From Paenimyroides aestuarii (GTDB taxonomy: Bacteria; Bacteroidota; Bacteroidia; Flavobacteriales; Flavobacteriaceae), in the NCBI RefSeq assembly GCF_024628805.1, contig NZ_CP102382.1, positions 2,897,017-2,961,016 of the forward strand: a stretch of DNA of 64,000 nt. Direction: 5' to 3'. Positions 8,308 to 17,108 of the stretch are shown in pieces. Made by a program: the position numbers and the translations under genes. The notes under the pieces were generated by a model. That model saw only the letters and a list, made by a program, of their open reading frames with translations, was not told the DNA's origin and searched no databases. Numbering within the stretch: position 1 is the first letter of the stretch; each line of letters begins with the position of its first letter.

Positions 8308-8664
8308 ATGAAAAGTACTGCTGAACGCGTTTATAAAATGTCTTTTGCATCGGTATATCCACATTATATTGCAAAAGCTGAAAAGAAAGGAAAAACAAAG
8401 GCTGAAGTTGATACAATTATCTTTTGGCTTACTGGTTATGATGAAACCGCGCTTCAGAAGGTGCTAGAAAGCAAGGTGAATTTTGAAGATTTTTTCAACA
8501 ATGCACCCGAACTTCATGCAAATGCAACGAAAATAACGGGTGTGATTTGTGGCTATCGTATTGAAGATATTGAAGACCCTATCATAAAGCAAGTTCGGTA
8601 TTTAGACAAACTGATTGATGAGTTGGCAAAAGGCAGAGCTATGGAAAAAATCTTGAGAAAATAA
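8308..8664 (+). CDS. DUF2200 family protein
   Basis: This 118-residue protein of unknown function matches the DUF2200 family, with the characteristic opening [22 protein letters not shown] followed by the [16 protein letters not shown] region. I chose the ATG at 8308 over the TTG five codons upstream because family members normally begin just before RVYKM. It has no signal peptide or membrane segment and is likely cytosolic. It stands alone, divergent from hsdR and convergent with the YihY gene. Nothing in the context shows its job. Confidence 0.85.
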   Translation: MKSTAERVYKMSFASVYPHYIAKAEKKGKTKAEVDTIIFWLTGYDETALQKVLESKVNFEDFFNNAPELHANATKITGVICGYRIEDIEDPIIKQVRYLDKLIDELAKGRAMEKILRK

Positions 8665-8734
8665 GGCATAAATGAACAAGCACCTCTTAGTGTGCTTCGC
8701 TTGGAATTGTACAATATTGTCTATTATTGCTGTT

Positions 8735-9697
8735 TTATTTTTGAGACGATTCTAATTTTTTATTGATTTCATCATCGGTTTTTGCAAACAACACTTCCTC
8801 TTCTTTATAAATAATTCGAACAGAATATTTATTGGGCTGAATGGGTTTGCCATAAATCTCTGAGTAATTTTTAGTGAAAACAGCTCCAAAATATAAGATA
8901 ATTGCTGAATAATATACCCAAACTAATATCACTAAAACCGAGCCTGCTGCTCCGTATAAATCCAATTGTGCGGAATTTCCTAAATATAAACCTATCGCCC
9001 ATTTTCCAACCATAAATAAAACAGCGGTAAATGCAGACCCTACAAATGTTTCCTTCCAGCCTAATTTGCCATCGGGCAATGTTTTAAATATGAATCCAAA
9101 AATTATGGTGATGATAACTGCTACGAAAGTGGTATTAATGGCTGATGCCAGAAAAACTGTGTCGCTATTAAACAAACTGCTTAATTGATCATACATATAA
9201 TCGATTACCGAATTGGCAATTAAACTCACCAATAGCACAAATCCTAAGGCACCAATCATTGAAAAAGACAGCAGTCGGTTCACAACAAACCGTATAATTC
9301 CCTTTTTGGGTTTAGGTTTTAGTTCCCAAATTTCATTGATGGAACTTTGAATTTCAGCAAAAATACCCGACGCCGAAAACAACAAAGTAACGGCTCCCAC
9401 TATTGCCGTAACATTCAAATTGGTAGATAGTTTGATGTTTTTTATGGCTTCTTGAATTTGAAAGGCTGCTTTGGCACCCACTAAACTTTCGATTTGACTG
9501 AAAAACTCTCCGCGAACAGCTTCTTCACCAAAGAAATATCCAGCCGAAGTGATGATTAATATCGCTAAAGGAGGTATTGAAAAAATGGTAAAATAGGAAA
9601 GCGAAGCACTAAATTTGATACAATTATCTTCTAAAAATTCGTTTACAGAAACTTTTAGTAGATTAAATATTCCTTTAAATTTATCTTTTATCATCAT
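8735..9697 (-). CDS. YihY/virulence factor BrkB family inner-membrane protein
   Basis: This 320-residue integral membrane protein fits the YihY/BrkB family (once wrongly named RNase BN). The pattern is about six hydrophobic segments, with the family stretch ALSYFTIFSIPPLAIL near residues 32-47 and AAGSVLVILVWVYYSAIILY near 250-270. The role of the family is uncertain; transport or envelope functions have been proposed. The C-terminal 50 residues are hydrophilic and cytosolic. The length is normal. It appears to be a single-gene unit. Confidence 0.9.
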   Translation of the reverse strand: MMIKDKFKGIFNLLKVSVNEFLEDNCIKFSASLSYFTIFSIPPLAILIITSAGYFFGEEAVRGEFFSQIESLVGAKAAFQIQEAIKNIKLSTNLNVTAIVGAVTLLFSASGIFAEIQSSINEIWELKPKPKKGIIRFVVNRLLSFSMIGALGFVLLVSLIANSVIDYMYDQLSSLFNSDTVFLASAINTTFVAVIITIIFGFIFKTLPDGKLGWKETFVGSAFTAVLFMVGKWAIGLYLGNSAQLDLYGAAGSVLVILVWVYYSAIILYFGAVFTKNYSEIYGKPIQPNKYSVRIIYKEEEVLFAKTDDEINKKLESSQK

Positions 9698-9737
9698 TTG
9701 TTTTTTGTGTATTTATAGCAATTTATTGAACAGTGTG

Positions 9738-9947
9738 TTAGGCGAAAGGAAGTATTTTGTATGGATTGAACGCATTTATTGCATCAATTATTTTTTCGCG
9801 ATCAGTTCCATCATACCATTTTTTGGTGTTGTTGTCAAAAAATGATAAAATGATGCAATAAATATTGTTTAGTTTCCAATTTGCAAGATACAAACCCGAT
9901 TCTTCAGGCTGGTATTGCGGATATCTTTTCCATTCAACTACTTTCAT
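9738..9947 (-). CDS. Small hypothetical protein, DUF551-like
   Basis: This 69-residue protein has an N-terminal W-K-R-YP-x-YQPEESGLYLANW stretch that resembles the short DUF551-like domains of phage and bacterial proteins, where a tryptophan is followed by P-x-x-SG-x-Y. It lies between the YihY gene (40 bases downstream) and the DUF2459 gene on the same strand. Codon use looks ordinary for the window. The function is unknown, and the family resemblance is weak. Confidence 0.55.
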   Translation of the reverse strand: MKVVEWKRYPQYQPEESGLYLANWKLNNIYCIILSFFDNNTKKWYDGTDREKIIDAINAFNPYKILPFA

Positions 9948-10086
9948 ACGATTTTTTAATAAAAATTAATGAGTAGTTGTTTATATGATGTTTTATAGCA
10001 TACTAAATGTAGTGCTTTTTTTGCAAAAAACAAATAATTCATTCAGAAAAAACAGCGGAATTTATGGGCTACAGCTTATCTTTTAG

Positions 10087-10764
10087 TTATTGCTTGTATT
10101 GATAAAAAATACCCGTGTCCCAAAGGGTGAAGAAGGAAGCTTTTAAACCTGCCGACTTTAAAGCGTTGTTTGCCCAAGTGTTGCAGGTATAGAACAAATT
10201 GTATCTGCCTTTTGCTTCATAAAAAACATCGTTTTGCCCATAGTTTTGATCGGTTGCAATCAGTTGCAGTTTGTCGTTGTCCTGATCAAATCGGTTTAAA
10301 ATAAATGCGCACAATTGCTTGTATTGTTCTTTGTTTAATTTAATTTCAATACAATCTTGGTCAGCAATCATTTGATCGTGATAGGTTACATGCATTGCCG
10401 ATTCACTCAACCAAAAGGCCGCTTTAAAGGCTACCGATGCTTTTAAATCTTTCCATTCGGGGGTTTGCAGATAAAAACCTTTATCGCCCCATCCAAAACC
10501 CACCCATTGCGCAGAAGTTCTTTTGCCAGGTGTTAGTGAAGGATCCAAGTAGCTGCGCCAATCGTACACTTCATTGAAATAAGGTACAACTATGTCAGTG
10601 TGTACGCCATTTGTTACAATATAAACCGATAGGTTTTGATCTTTGTACTGCGATTGGTCTTTATTTACAGGAATGTAAGATACGGCAGTAGCCAATGCCA
10701 GATAAATCACAAAAAAACCAATAATCAACAGTAAATATGCCACAATTTTTTTTAGTGTTTTCAA
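10087..10764 (-). CDS. DUF2459 / TIGR02117 family membrane-anchored protein
   Basis: This 225-residue protein has one N-terminal membrane segment (residues 7-29, IVAYLLLIIGFFVIYLA) and a periplasmic domain. Family hallmarks are NGVHTDIVVP near residue 52, the WVGFGWGDKGFYLQTPEW stretch, and YNLFYTCNTWANNALKSAG near the C-terminus. Members are poorly characterised. The conserved histidine, the CNTWAN cysteine and several acids suggest an NlpC/P60-like papain fold, but that is inference. The neighbour upstream on the same strand is an unrelated hypothetical gene. Confidence 0.85.
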   Translation of the reverse strand: MKTLKKIVAYLLLIIGFFVIYLALATAVSYIPVNKDQSQYKDQNLSVYIVTNGVHTDIVVPYFNEVYDWRSYLDPSLTPGKRTSAQWVGFGWGDKGFYLQTPEWKDLKASVAFKAAFWLSESAMHVTYHDQMIADQDCIEIKLNKEQYKQLCAFILNRFDQDNDKLQLIATDQNYGQNDVFYEAKGRYNLFYTCNTWANNALKSAGLKASFFTLWDTGIFYQYKQ

Positions 10765-10815
10765 ATGTATAATGTTTTATACCACAAGATACAAATAAAT
10801 TGATTACGATATACA

Positions 10816-11349
10816 CTATTTGTTTGCTTGTATGTATTCTTGTTTTATTTTCATAAAAGATTTTGGCGTGGTGATGAGTTGATTAATGAAATATGCTTTT
10901 AAATCTTGATAGTTGTTGTATGATAGATGCTTTGCCCAAGCATCATTTTGGTTTATTTCATTGATTTTTTTTAAAATTTTTGCGGTTTCGCTGGCTGATC
11001 TATAAACAGCGCTTTGAGTATTGGAATTGCTTTTATGATTGTAAGTATATTGATTGGGCGACACTTCTTCTATAAAATACAAAGGTTGCGCATCTTCATT
11101 GCTGTAAAACTGGTTCCAAACACAAAACCCCCAATAATTGGTTTGCTGCTTATGGTCGATATATTCCAAGCGCCAGCGGCAGTTCCCTACTCTACCCCAA
11201 TGGTTCGAATAGCGAAAAACGCCTTCATTTGTAAAAAAATAACAACTACCGTGTTTACTGATAAAGTGCGGTTTGGAATAATCTTTTGGCTGATCAGTCT
11301 TTTTAAATACGGCAAATGTGTTCTTAAAAAAATTAAACCGGTTGTACAT
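10816..11349 (-). CDS. Aromatic-rich hypothetical protein
   Basis: I do not recognise this 177-residue protein. It has no signal peptide or membrane segment. It is unusually rich in Trp, Tyr, Phe and Asn, with a central block containing the motifs GSCYFFTNEGVFR, HWGRVGNCRWRLEY and YWGFCVWNQFY, and a helical C-terminus. It is plausibly a small soluble domain protein conserved in Bacteroidetes. It precedes the DUF2459 gene on the same strand by about 50 bases, so the two may be co-transcribed. Confidence 0.7.
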   Translation of the reverse strand: MYNRFNFFKNTFAVFKKTDQPKDYSKPHFISKHGSCYFFTNEGVFRYSNHWGRVGNCRWRLEYIDHKQQTNYWGFCVWNQFYSNEDAQPLYFIEEVSPNQYTYNHKSNSNTQSAVYRSASETAKILKKINEINQNDAWAKHLSYNNYQDLKAYFINQLITTPKSFMKIKQEYIQANK

Positions 11350-11413
11350 ATTTAAAATTTCAAAATGGAGGAAAAAGCTAAAAACGATTTATAAAATTAT
11401 CAATGCAAAATAC

Positions 11414-11446
11414 CAAATAAAAAGCCGAATTTTCATTCGGCTTTAA
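11414..11446 (-). terminator. Rho-independent terminator of ychF
   Basis: A perfect 10-bp stem AAAGCCGAAT / ATTCGGCTTT with a TTTC loop lies 9 bases after the ychF stop, and on the minus strand it runs into TTTTTATTT. Confidence 0.85.
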
Positions 11447-11452
11447 ATCGTA

Positions 11453-12547
11453 TTATACATTAAAACGGAAATGCATCACATCGCCGTCTTTCACGATATA
11501 TTCTTTACCTTCAACACGTAGTTTTCCGGCTTCTTTTACTTTTGCTTCTGAACCGTAAGCAACATAATCATCATAAGCAATTACTTCGGCACGAATAAAT
11601 CCTTTTTCAAAATCGGTATGAATAACACCTGCTGCCTTTGGAGCGGTATCACCAACTTTAATAGTCCATGCACGTACTTCTTTCACACCTGCGGTAAAAT
11701 AGGTTTGCAAATTCAATAATTTGTAAGCTGCACGAATCAATACTGCTGAACCTGGTTCTGTTAATCCCATGTCTTCTAAGAAAATCTGACGCTCTTCATA
11801 GCTTTCTAATTCTGTAATATCTGCCTCGGCACCAACTGATAAAACAATTACTTCTGCATTTTCATCTTTTACCAACTCTTTTACCTTTTCAACATATTGA
11901 TTGCCATTTACAGCTGCTTCTTCGTTTACATTGCACACATAAAGCACAGGTTTAGAGGTGATTAATTGAAAATCATTTAACAAAGCTTCTTCGTCTTGAT
12001 TTTGCGGAACAATTGTTCTTGCCGATTTTGCCTGTAACAATGCTTCACGAATACGTTCTAACAAAGCCGTTTCTGCTTGTGCATCTTTATTACCTGTTTT
12101 GGCAGCTTTTTTAGTTTTTTCTAAACGTTTTTCAACTGTTTCTAAATCTTTCAGCTGCAATTCAATATCTATGGTTTCTTTATCGCGAATGGGATCTACA
12201 CTGCCATCAACATGTACTATATTATCATTATCAAAACAACGCAACACATGAATAATCGCATTACACTCTCGGATATTTCCTAAGAATTGGTTTCCTAAAC
12301 CTTCGCCTTTACTTGCACCTTTTACCAAACCGGCGATATCAACAATATCTACAGTTGCCATTTGCACGCGTTCTGGTTTTACCAATTCTTCTAATTTATT
12401 AATTCGAGGATCGGGTACATTTACCACCCCAATATTGGGTTCAATGGTACAAAAGGGAAAGTTTGCACTTTGTGCTTTTGCATTAGACAAACAGTTGAAC
12501 AATGTTGATTTTCCCACATTTGGTAATCCTACAATACCTGCTTTCAT
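11453..12547 (-). CDS. ychF: Redox-regulated ATPase YchF (OLA1 family)
   Basis: YchF is a universally conserved TRAFAC P-loop protein that binds ribosomes and prefers ATP over GTP. The P-loop GLPNVGKS is at residues 7-14, DIAGLV at 70-75, and the usual G4 motif NKxD is replaced by NVNE, which is the hallmark of this subfamily and explains the ATP preference. A helical insert follows, and the C-terminus is a TGS domain with VKDGDVMHFRFNV. The 364-residue length is standard. A -7-like box (TATATTTG) lies 37 bases before the start. Confidence 0.97.
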   Translation of the reverse strand: MKAGIVGLPNVGKSTLFNCLSNAKAQSANFPFCTIEPNIGVVNVPDPRINKLEELVKPERVQMATVDIVDIAGLVKGASKGEGLGNQFLGNIRECNAIIHVLRCFDNDNIVHVDGSVDPIRDKETIDIELQLKDLETVEKRLEKTKKAAKTGNKDAQAETALLERIREALLQAKSARTIVPQNQDEEALLNDFQLITSKPVLYVCNVNEEAAVNGNQYVEKVKELVKDENAEVIVLSVGAEADITELESYEERQIFLEDMGLTEPGSAVLIRAAYKLLNLQTYFTAGVKEVRAWTIKVGDTAPKAAGVIHTDFEKGFIRAEVIAYDDYVAYGSEAKVKEAGKLRVEGKEYIVKDGDVMHFRFNV

Positions 12548-12583
12548 ATAATTGTGCTATTTATATCAATTTTTAAAACGATG

Positions 12584-12591
12584 CAAATATA
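12584..12591 (-). promoter_or_regulatory. Candidate -7 box for ychF
   Basis: On the minus strand TATATTTG matches TAnnTTTG and sits 37 bases before the ychF ATG. No good TTG is seen at the right distance upstream. Confidence 0.45.
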
Positions 12592-12686
12592 TCGTTTTTA
12601 ATTGGATTTTTAAGAGATATTCAATTTATGCGCAGAGCAGTTGTTTTAACTACCGCTTTTTATCAAATTACTGCTCATATTATTAC

Positions 12687-12721
12687 AAAAAACGGTGCCT
12701 ACATAGAAGCTCCGTTTTTTA
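12687..12721 (-). terminator. Terminator of the M1 aminopeptidase gene
   Basis: AAAAAACGG and CCGTTTTTT arms pair across a 16-base loop about 55 bases beyond the aminopeptidase stop, giving a stem followed by T on the minus strand. Confidence 0.6.
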
Positions 12722-12773
12722 TTTATTACATCCGTCAATTACTTAAATTGTAGTTGATTAAATCTTAAAATAG

Positions 12774-14858
12774 CTACAAACTATCCATTAATTTTTTTAG
12801 CGCCTCGTGTTCGTCCTGTGGCAAATATGGAATCAGTTTTATAAAGTGGTCTTTAAACTCTTTCTTTTCACACAAGCGAACAATGGCATCTTTACCAAAT
12901 TTTTGAAAACGACTGTTGTGATGTACCAATGCGTTTACTAAATGCGGCAACGTGTTACTGTCGTACTGATTCAAATACCACAAGGCATTTATAGCGTTTG
13001 TGCGAATATTGCTGTTGTATTTATTGTAAGCAAAATTTTCCAATTCTGAATACCAATGAGCTTTTTTATCATTTTTGTAATTTTCGGTTGCTAGTGCAAA
13101 CATAAGCCAGGTAATGCGTAAATTATAATCGTTAAAACCTTTCCATGTGGCCGTTTTGTCTAATAATTCAGCCCTGCCGGCTTGGTTTTGTAACCATAAA
13201 TTTTTTAAAACAATTTCACGAGTTATATAAGATTCATCGTTTAATAATTTGGTGTAATCGTCTAAAAATTCTGCTGGAATTTCGCTAATAATTTGTGCCA
13301 ATGCTTGTCGAACTTTTAAATCGTTGGATGCCATTATGGTTTGATAGAATTCTTTTGCATCATTATACGGAACTCCGTGCAATTGAAAAACAATCTCGCG
13401 TTTTACATTGGTAAAGGTATTGGGATCTTTCAGTAATTTCAGCAATTGTTCTTTTTTTACTTCAAACCCTTTTTCTTGCAATGCCAAAACTTCAAAATAC
13501 GATTTCACCTTCGGAGAATTCTGAATTAAAAATAAAGCTTCTTTTGTGTTGAATTCTTTGTTTTCCAACCAATTTCGTTTGTAATTATCCAGATTAAAAT
13601 TGGGTGCAACTGCCACTACTTCATTCAAAAAATCTTGTGTTGATGCGTTTTTAAAAGCATATTTGTGCAAATAATTTTTAACAACCGTATTAAAATTTGC
13701 TTCGCCAATCTGGCTGGATAAGTAGAACAACATCCACGCCCCTTTTTGGTAGTAAGTGGTAGTGGTAGCTTTTTCACTATAAACCGCCGTGTTTTTATTT
13801 TCTTTGGCATCTTTAGCAATCAATTCTGCCATTTCGTATAGATTCCAATAAAAATCATCCACTCCATACAACTCGCGTTCCGCTAAAAGTGCATAATAGG
13901 TAGCAAATCCTTCTTGCAGCCAATGGTCTTGATTGGTTTTTGCGGTAACTACATTTCCAAACCACTGATGCGCCATTTCGTGTGCATTTACATTCACAAA
14001 ATCGCGATCGTTCACTCCAATATTATCCACCACATAATCGCTGTTAAAGATGGTTGATGTAGTGTTTTCCATTCCCCCGTACATAAAATCTTGCACCGGA
14101 ATGTTTCGGTAAATTTGCCATGGATAAGAAAAACTTGTTTGTTTTTCTAAGAAATCGAACATCTTTTTGGTGTGCTGATAAGTGGTTGCGTATTTTGAGG
14201 CATCTACCGGTCGAATATAATTCTCAATGGTAATGCCCGATGCTGCTTTTTCCGTTTTTTTATCAAATTTTCCAATCGCCATCATCATTAAATACGAACT
14301 CATTGGATGATTCATTTTATAGCTCCATGTGGTTTGTTTTCCACTAACGGTTTTTCCGTCTAAAACACCATTACTGATCACATCATAACCTGTTTCGAAG
14401 GTTACTTTTGTATTAAAAATCACTTTTTCGTTGTAATCATCGAAACTTGGCAGCCAATGGCTGGTATATTTTCCCTGACCTTGTGTCCATATTTGTAAAT
14501 CGGTTCCAGAACCCACATAATATAAGGCTTGTTTAGGATTGGTTTTGTAACTAATTGTAAGCGTATTTTCACCAACAGTATATCCTTTTGTTAAAGCAAT
14601 TTTCTTTTTATCATATTGATATTTAGGCGTTTGCCCATTTAGTTTCATACCTTGAATCATCATGTTTTTTGCATCGATTTTAATGGTATCGGTAGCTTCG
14701 TTTACTGTAAATTGATAGGTTACATCGCCAATAACCATGTGTTCGGCAATATCAAACCGAATGGAAGCATTTGCTGTGGTAAAATCAACTTTGGGTGTTG
14801 TTTGCGACCAACTATTTAAAGAAAATAATACGCTTAAAGCAAGTATTGTTTGTTTCAT
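12774..14858 (-). CDS. Secreted M1 family zinc aminopeptidase
   Basis: This 694-residue zinc metallopeptidase removes N-terminal residues from peptides. A signal peptide is visible (MKQTILALSVLFSLNSWSQ), so it acts in the periplasm or outside. The exopeptidase motif GGMEN is at residues 261-265. The zinc site is HEMAH at 293-297 with the third ligand Glu316 (WLQEGFATYYA). A likely catalytic tyrosine follows in the YYQKGAWMLFY stretch. The C-terminal third is a HEAT-like helical region. All catalytic residues are present. It is divergent from the DEAD-box helicase gene. Confidence 0.95.
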   Translation of the reverse strand: MKQTILALSVLFSLNSWSQTTPKVDFTTANASIRFDIAEHMVIGDVTYQFTVNEATDTIKIDAKNMMIQGMKLNGQTPKYQYDKKKIALTKGYTVGENTLTISYKTNPKQALYYVGSGTDLQIWTQGQGKYTSHWLPSFDDYNEKVIFNTKVTFETGYDVISNGVLDGKTVSGKQTTWSYKMNHPMSSYLMMMAIGKFDKKTEKAASGITIENYIRPVDASKYATTYQHTKKMFDFLEKQTSFSYPWQIYRNIPVQDFMYGGMENTTSTIFNSDYVVDNIGVNDRDFVNVNAHEMAHQWFGNVVTAKTNQDHWLQEGFATYYALLAERELYGVDDFYWNLYEMAELIAKDAKENKNTAVYSEKATTTTYYQKGAWMLFYLSSQIGEANFNTVVKNYLHKYAFKNASTQDFLNEVVAVAPNFNLDNYKRNWLENKEFNTKEALFLIQNSPKVKSYFEVLALQEKGFEVKKEQLLKLLKDPNTFTNVKREIVFQLHGVPYNDAKEFYQTIMASNDLKVRQALAQIISEIPAEFLDDYTKLLNDESYITREIVLKNLWLQNQAGRAELLDKTATWKGFNDYNLRITWLMFALATENYKNDKKAHWYSELENFAYNKYNSNIRTNAINALWYLNQYDSNTLPHLVNALVHHNSRFQKFGKDAIVRLCEKKEFKDHFIKLIPYLPQDEHEALKKLMDSL

Positions 14859-14916
14859 AAATCTGAAATTTTGTTAGGAAGATATAGAAAATCATAAAAG
14901 TACGAAATTAAAAACG

Positions 14917-14924
14917 TAATTTTG
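14917..14924 (+). promoter_or_regulatory. Candidate -7 box for the DEAD-box helicase gene
   Basis: TAATTTTG fits TAnnTTTG and lies 16 bases before the ATG at 14940. It argues against the upstream TTG start at 14922, which overlaps it. Confidence 0.5.
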
Positions 14925-14939
14925 TTTAAATTTTTTGAT

Positions 14940-16214
14940 ATGAATTTTACAGAATTTCCACTGAATAACAATATTGCCGAAGCTATTACCGATTTAGGAT
15001 ACACCACCGCCACTCCTATCCAAGAAAAAGCCATTCCGGTGTTAATTGATGGAAAAGATTTGGTGGGTTGTGCGCAAACCGGAACCGGAAAAACGGCTGC
15101 TTTTGCCATACCTATCATCAATCATATTCATAGAATTGTGGGCTCGGGCAAAAAGCGCAAACAAATCCGCACTATTGTTCTATCGCCCACTCGCGAATTA
15201 GCCATACAAATTGCAGAAAATTTTGAAGCATTGAGTAAATACACTCAAATTAAAACGTATGTGATTTATGGCGGTGTAAACATGCAGCCCCAAATTAACG
15301 CTCTTAAAGAAGGCGTGGATGTGTTGGTTGCCACACCAGGCAGGTTTCTTGACCTCTACAAACAAAATTTTATTAAAACCGACGCTATGCACCAATTGGT
15401 TATTGACGAAGCCGATTTAATGCTGGATATGGGTTTTATAAACGATGTGCGAAAAATTATAAAACTAACGCCGCCAAACCGCCAAACGCTCATGTTTTCG
15501 GCCACTATGCCAATGGGTGTTCGCGAATTAGCCGATGAATTTCTAAGCAATGCGGTTTATGTTTCGGTGGATCGCGATTCAAGTGCAGGCGACAATATCA
15601 CGCAAAAAACCTATTTGGTTGAAAAAGAAGATAAAAAGAAACTTTTAAAACACGTTCTTGAAACGCAACATTTAAAAAATGTTCTGCTGTTTACACGCAC
15701 CAAACAAGGCGCCGATAATGTGGTTGATTTTTTACAAAAAGAGGGATACAAAGCCAATGCCATTCACGGCGATAAATCCCAAGCTGCCCGATTGCAGATT
15801 TTGGAAGATTTTAAAAACAAACAAATAGATGTTTTAGTGGCTACCGATGTGGCTTCGCGTGGAATTGACATTCAGCAATTGCCGTTTGTGATCAATTATG
15901 ATATTCCAAATATACCCGAAATTTATGTACACCGAATTGGAAGAACAGGCCGTGCGGGCGAAGAAGGTTTGGCTCTATCATTTGTTGGTCGCGATGAAAA
16001 AAACTATTGGCACGATATTGAAAAATTAATTCGTTTGCAGGTAAAAGTGGTTAAAGACAATCCTTTTCCGTGGCGCGAAGCCAACCCAAATGCCAAAAAA
16101 GATTTTCGCAACAAAAAAACAAACACTGCAAATACAAACAAAAAGAAGCCAGCTAACAGCTCTAAATCTCGAAAATCGGATGCTTCTAAAAAAAATAAAA
16201 AGAGATGGTATTAA
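14940..16214 (+). CDS. DEAD-box ATP-dependent RNA helicase, RhlE type
   Basis: This 424-residue RNA helicase probably serves ribosome assembly or RNA turnover. All core motifs are present: the Q motif (TPIQ), Walker A AQTGTGKT at 45-52, PTREL near 83, DEAD at 156-159, SAT at 187-189, and HRIGRTGR in domain 2. The C-terminal 60 residues are Lys, Asn and Ser rich (KKPANSSKSRKSDASKK), a basic RNA-binding tail typical of RhlE proteins. I chose the ATG at 14940 because the upstream TTG falls inside the promoter box. Confidence 0.95.
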   Translation: MNFTEFPLNNNIAEAITDLGYTTATPIQEKAIPVLIDGKDLVGCAQTGTGKTAAFAIPIINHIHRIVGSGKKRKQIRTIVLSPTRELAIQIAENFEALSKYTQIKTYVIYGGVNMQPQINALKEGVDVLVATPGRFLDLYKQNFIKTDAMHQLVIDEADLMLDMGFINDVRKIIKLTPPNRQTLMFSATMPMGVRELADEFLSNAVYVSVDRDSSAGDNITQKTYLVEKEDKKKLLKHVLETQHLKNVLLFTRTKQGADNVVDFLQKEGYKANAIHGDKSQAARLQILEDFKNKQIDVLVATDVASRGIDIQQLPFVINYDIPNIPEIYVHRIGRTGRAGEEGLALSFVGRDEKNYWHDIEKLIRLQVKVVKDNPFPWREANPNAKKDFRNKKTNTANTNKKKPANSSKSRKSDASKKNKKRWY

Positions 16215-16230
16215 ACACCATCTCTTTTTT
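16197..16230. terminator. Bidirectional terminator after the helicase gene
   Basis: A 13-bp stem AAAAAGAGATGGT / ACCATCTCTTTTT surrounds a 7-base loop that contains the helicase stop codon. T runs follow on the plus strand, and A runs before the stem give T runs on the minus strand, so it also serves the convergent small gene. Confidence 0.88.
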
Positions 16231-16443
16231 CTATAAATCGTTTGTTTCTTTCCTGCTTTTAAATTCATCGGTATAAGGCACAAAAACTTCCGGAAAATCA
16301 ACCCCTATTTTTTTGTACAACCAACCACCAGCAACACGTGTAACCCGATAATAAATAATTTGTTTCAATCTGTTTTCGTATTCGGGTATGATGGTTTTTA
16401 CCACCGTGCTTTCATGCAAATCTATTTCGTAAACTGTTTTCAT
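16231..16443 (-). CDS. Small hypothetical protein
   Basis: This 70-residue protein has no recognised family. It is mixed in charge, with the stretch GGWLYKKIGVDFPEVFVPYTDEF and no signal or membrane segment. It ends directly at the shared terminator, convergent with the helicase gene and divergent from the next hypothetical gene. The compact layout and ordinary codon use support a real gene. The function is unknown. Confidence 0.65.
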   Translation of the reverse strand: MKTVYEIDLHESTVVKTIIPEYENRLKQIIYYRVTRVAGGWLYKKIGVDFPEVFVPYTDEFKSRKETNDL

Positions 16444-16511
16444 AACTAATTTTGTAAGAGAATATCTAAAGATAAATATATTAACAATATCTTTACCAAA
16501 ATATTTTTTTT

Positions 16512-17096
16512 ATGGAAAATAACTCGACTTATATCAACGATTTTGTTTCAGAATTCATACAAAATTACACGGCAGAAATCATTGAAGATGATGTAGTTGG
16601 TTTTTACAACGATGCTTTGGTGCTGTTGCATCATTTTTATGATCTGAAAGATTTTAACACAACTACCGAAACATTGTATGCGCAATTTATCAATCATATC
16701 ATTGAAAATGAATCAATCCTAAAAGAATATACTAATTTTGATTTTGAATCGATAAAAACGTTAGCATCCTTGCAAAAAAGCATTGATTTTAAATCACTTG
16801 CCCCTATTTATACGCCCTACAGCTTTTTGGAAACAGAAGAAGCGATTGACCAAATTTTTGATGAATTGAAAGTTGCGAAAGAGTTTAAAAAAGAATTGAA
16901 GGAAGAAATCAATTATTTGCTAGACGAATACCAATTCCATTTAGATCATTTGAAGGAAAACATGCAATATAATTTTTATACCTACTCAGAATTGGAAAAT
17001 ATAAAGGCTTCTGATTTAGATGAAAAAGCGGAAGAATTAAGGGGCGAAAAGCAAAAATTTGTACAGAAATGCCATGATAAATTGGCAAAGAAATAA
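16512..17096 (+). CDS. Hypothetical acidic all-helical protein
   Basis: I do not recognise this 194-residue protein. It is rich in Glu, Asp, Leu and Lys, with long predicted helices (for example KEFKKELKEEINYLLDEYQ near 125-143) and no signal peptide. It is followed after 12 bases by the CDP-alcohol phosphatidyltransferase-like gene and is probably in the same transcript. The context does not show its job. Confidence 0.75.
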   Translation: MENNSTYINDFVSEFIQNYTAEIIEDDVVGFYNDALVLLHHFYDLKDFNTTTETLYAQFINHIIENESILKEYTNFDFESIKTLASLQKSIDFKSLAPIYTPYSFLETEEAIDQIFDELKVAKEFKKELKEEINYLLDEYQFHLDHLKENMQYNFYTYSELENIKASDLDEKAEELRGEKQKFVQKCHDKLAKK

Positions 17097-17108
17097 AACT
17101 ATAATCAA

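Noticed and set aside
8678..8697. AAGCAC / GTGCTT hairpin as a terminator for the DUF2200 gene
   Set aside because: The stem is only 6 bp and no T run follows on either strand.
14922..14939. TTG start for the DEAD-box helicase
   Set aside because: It overlaps the -7 box and adds six non-conserved codons; the ATG at 14940 fits better.
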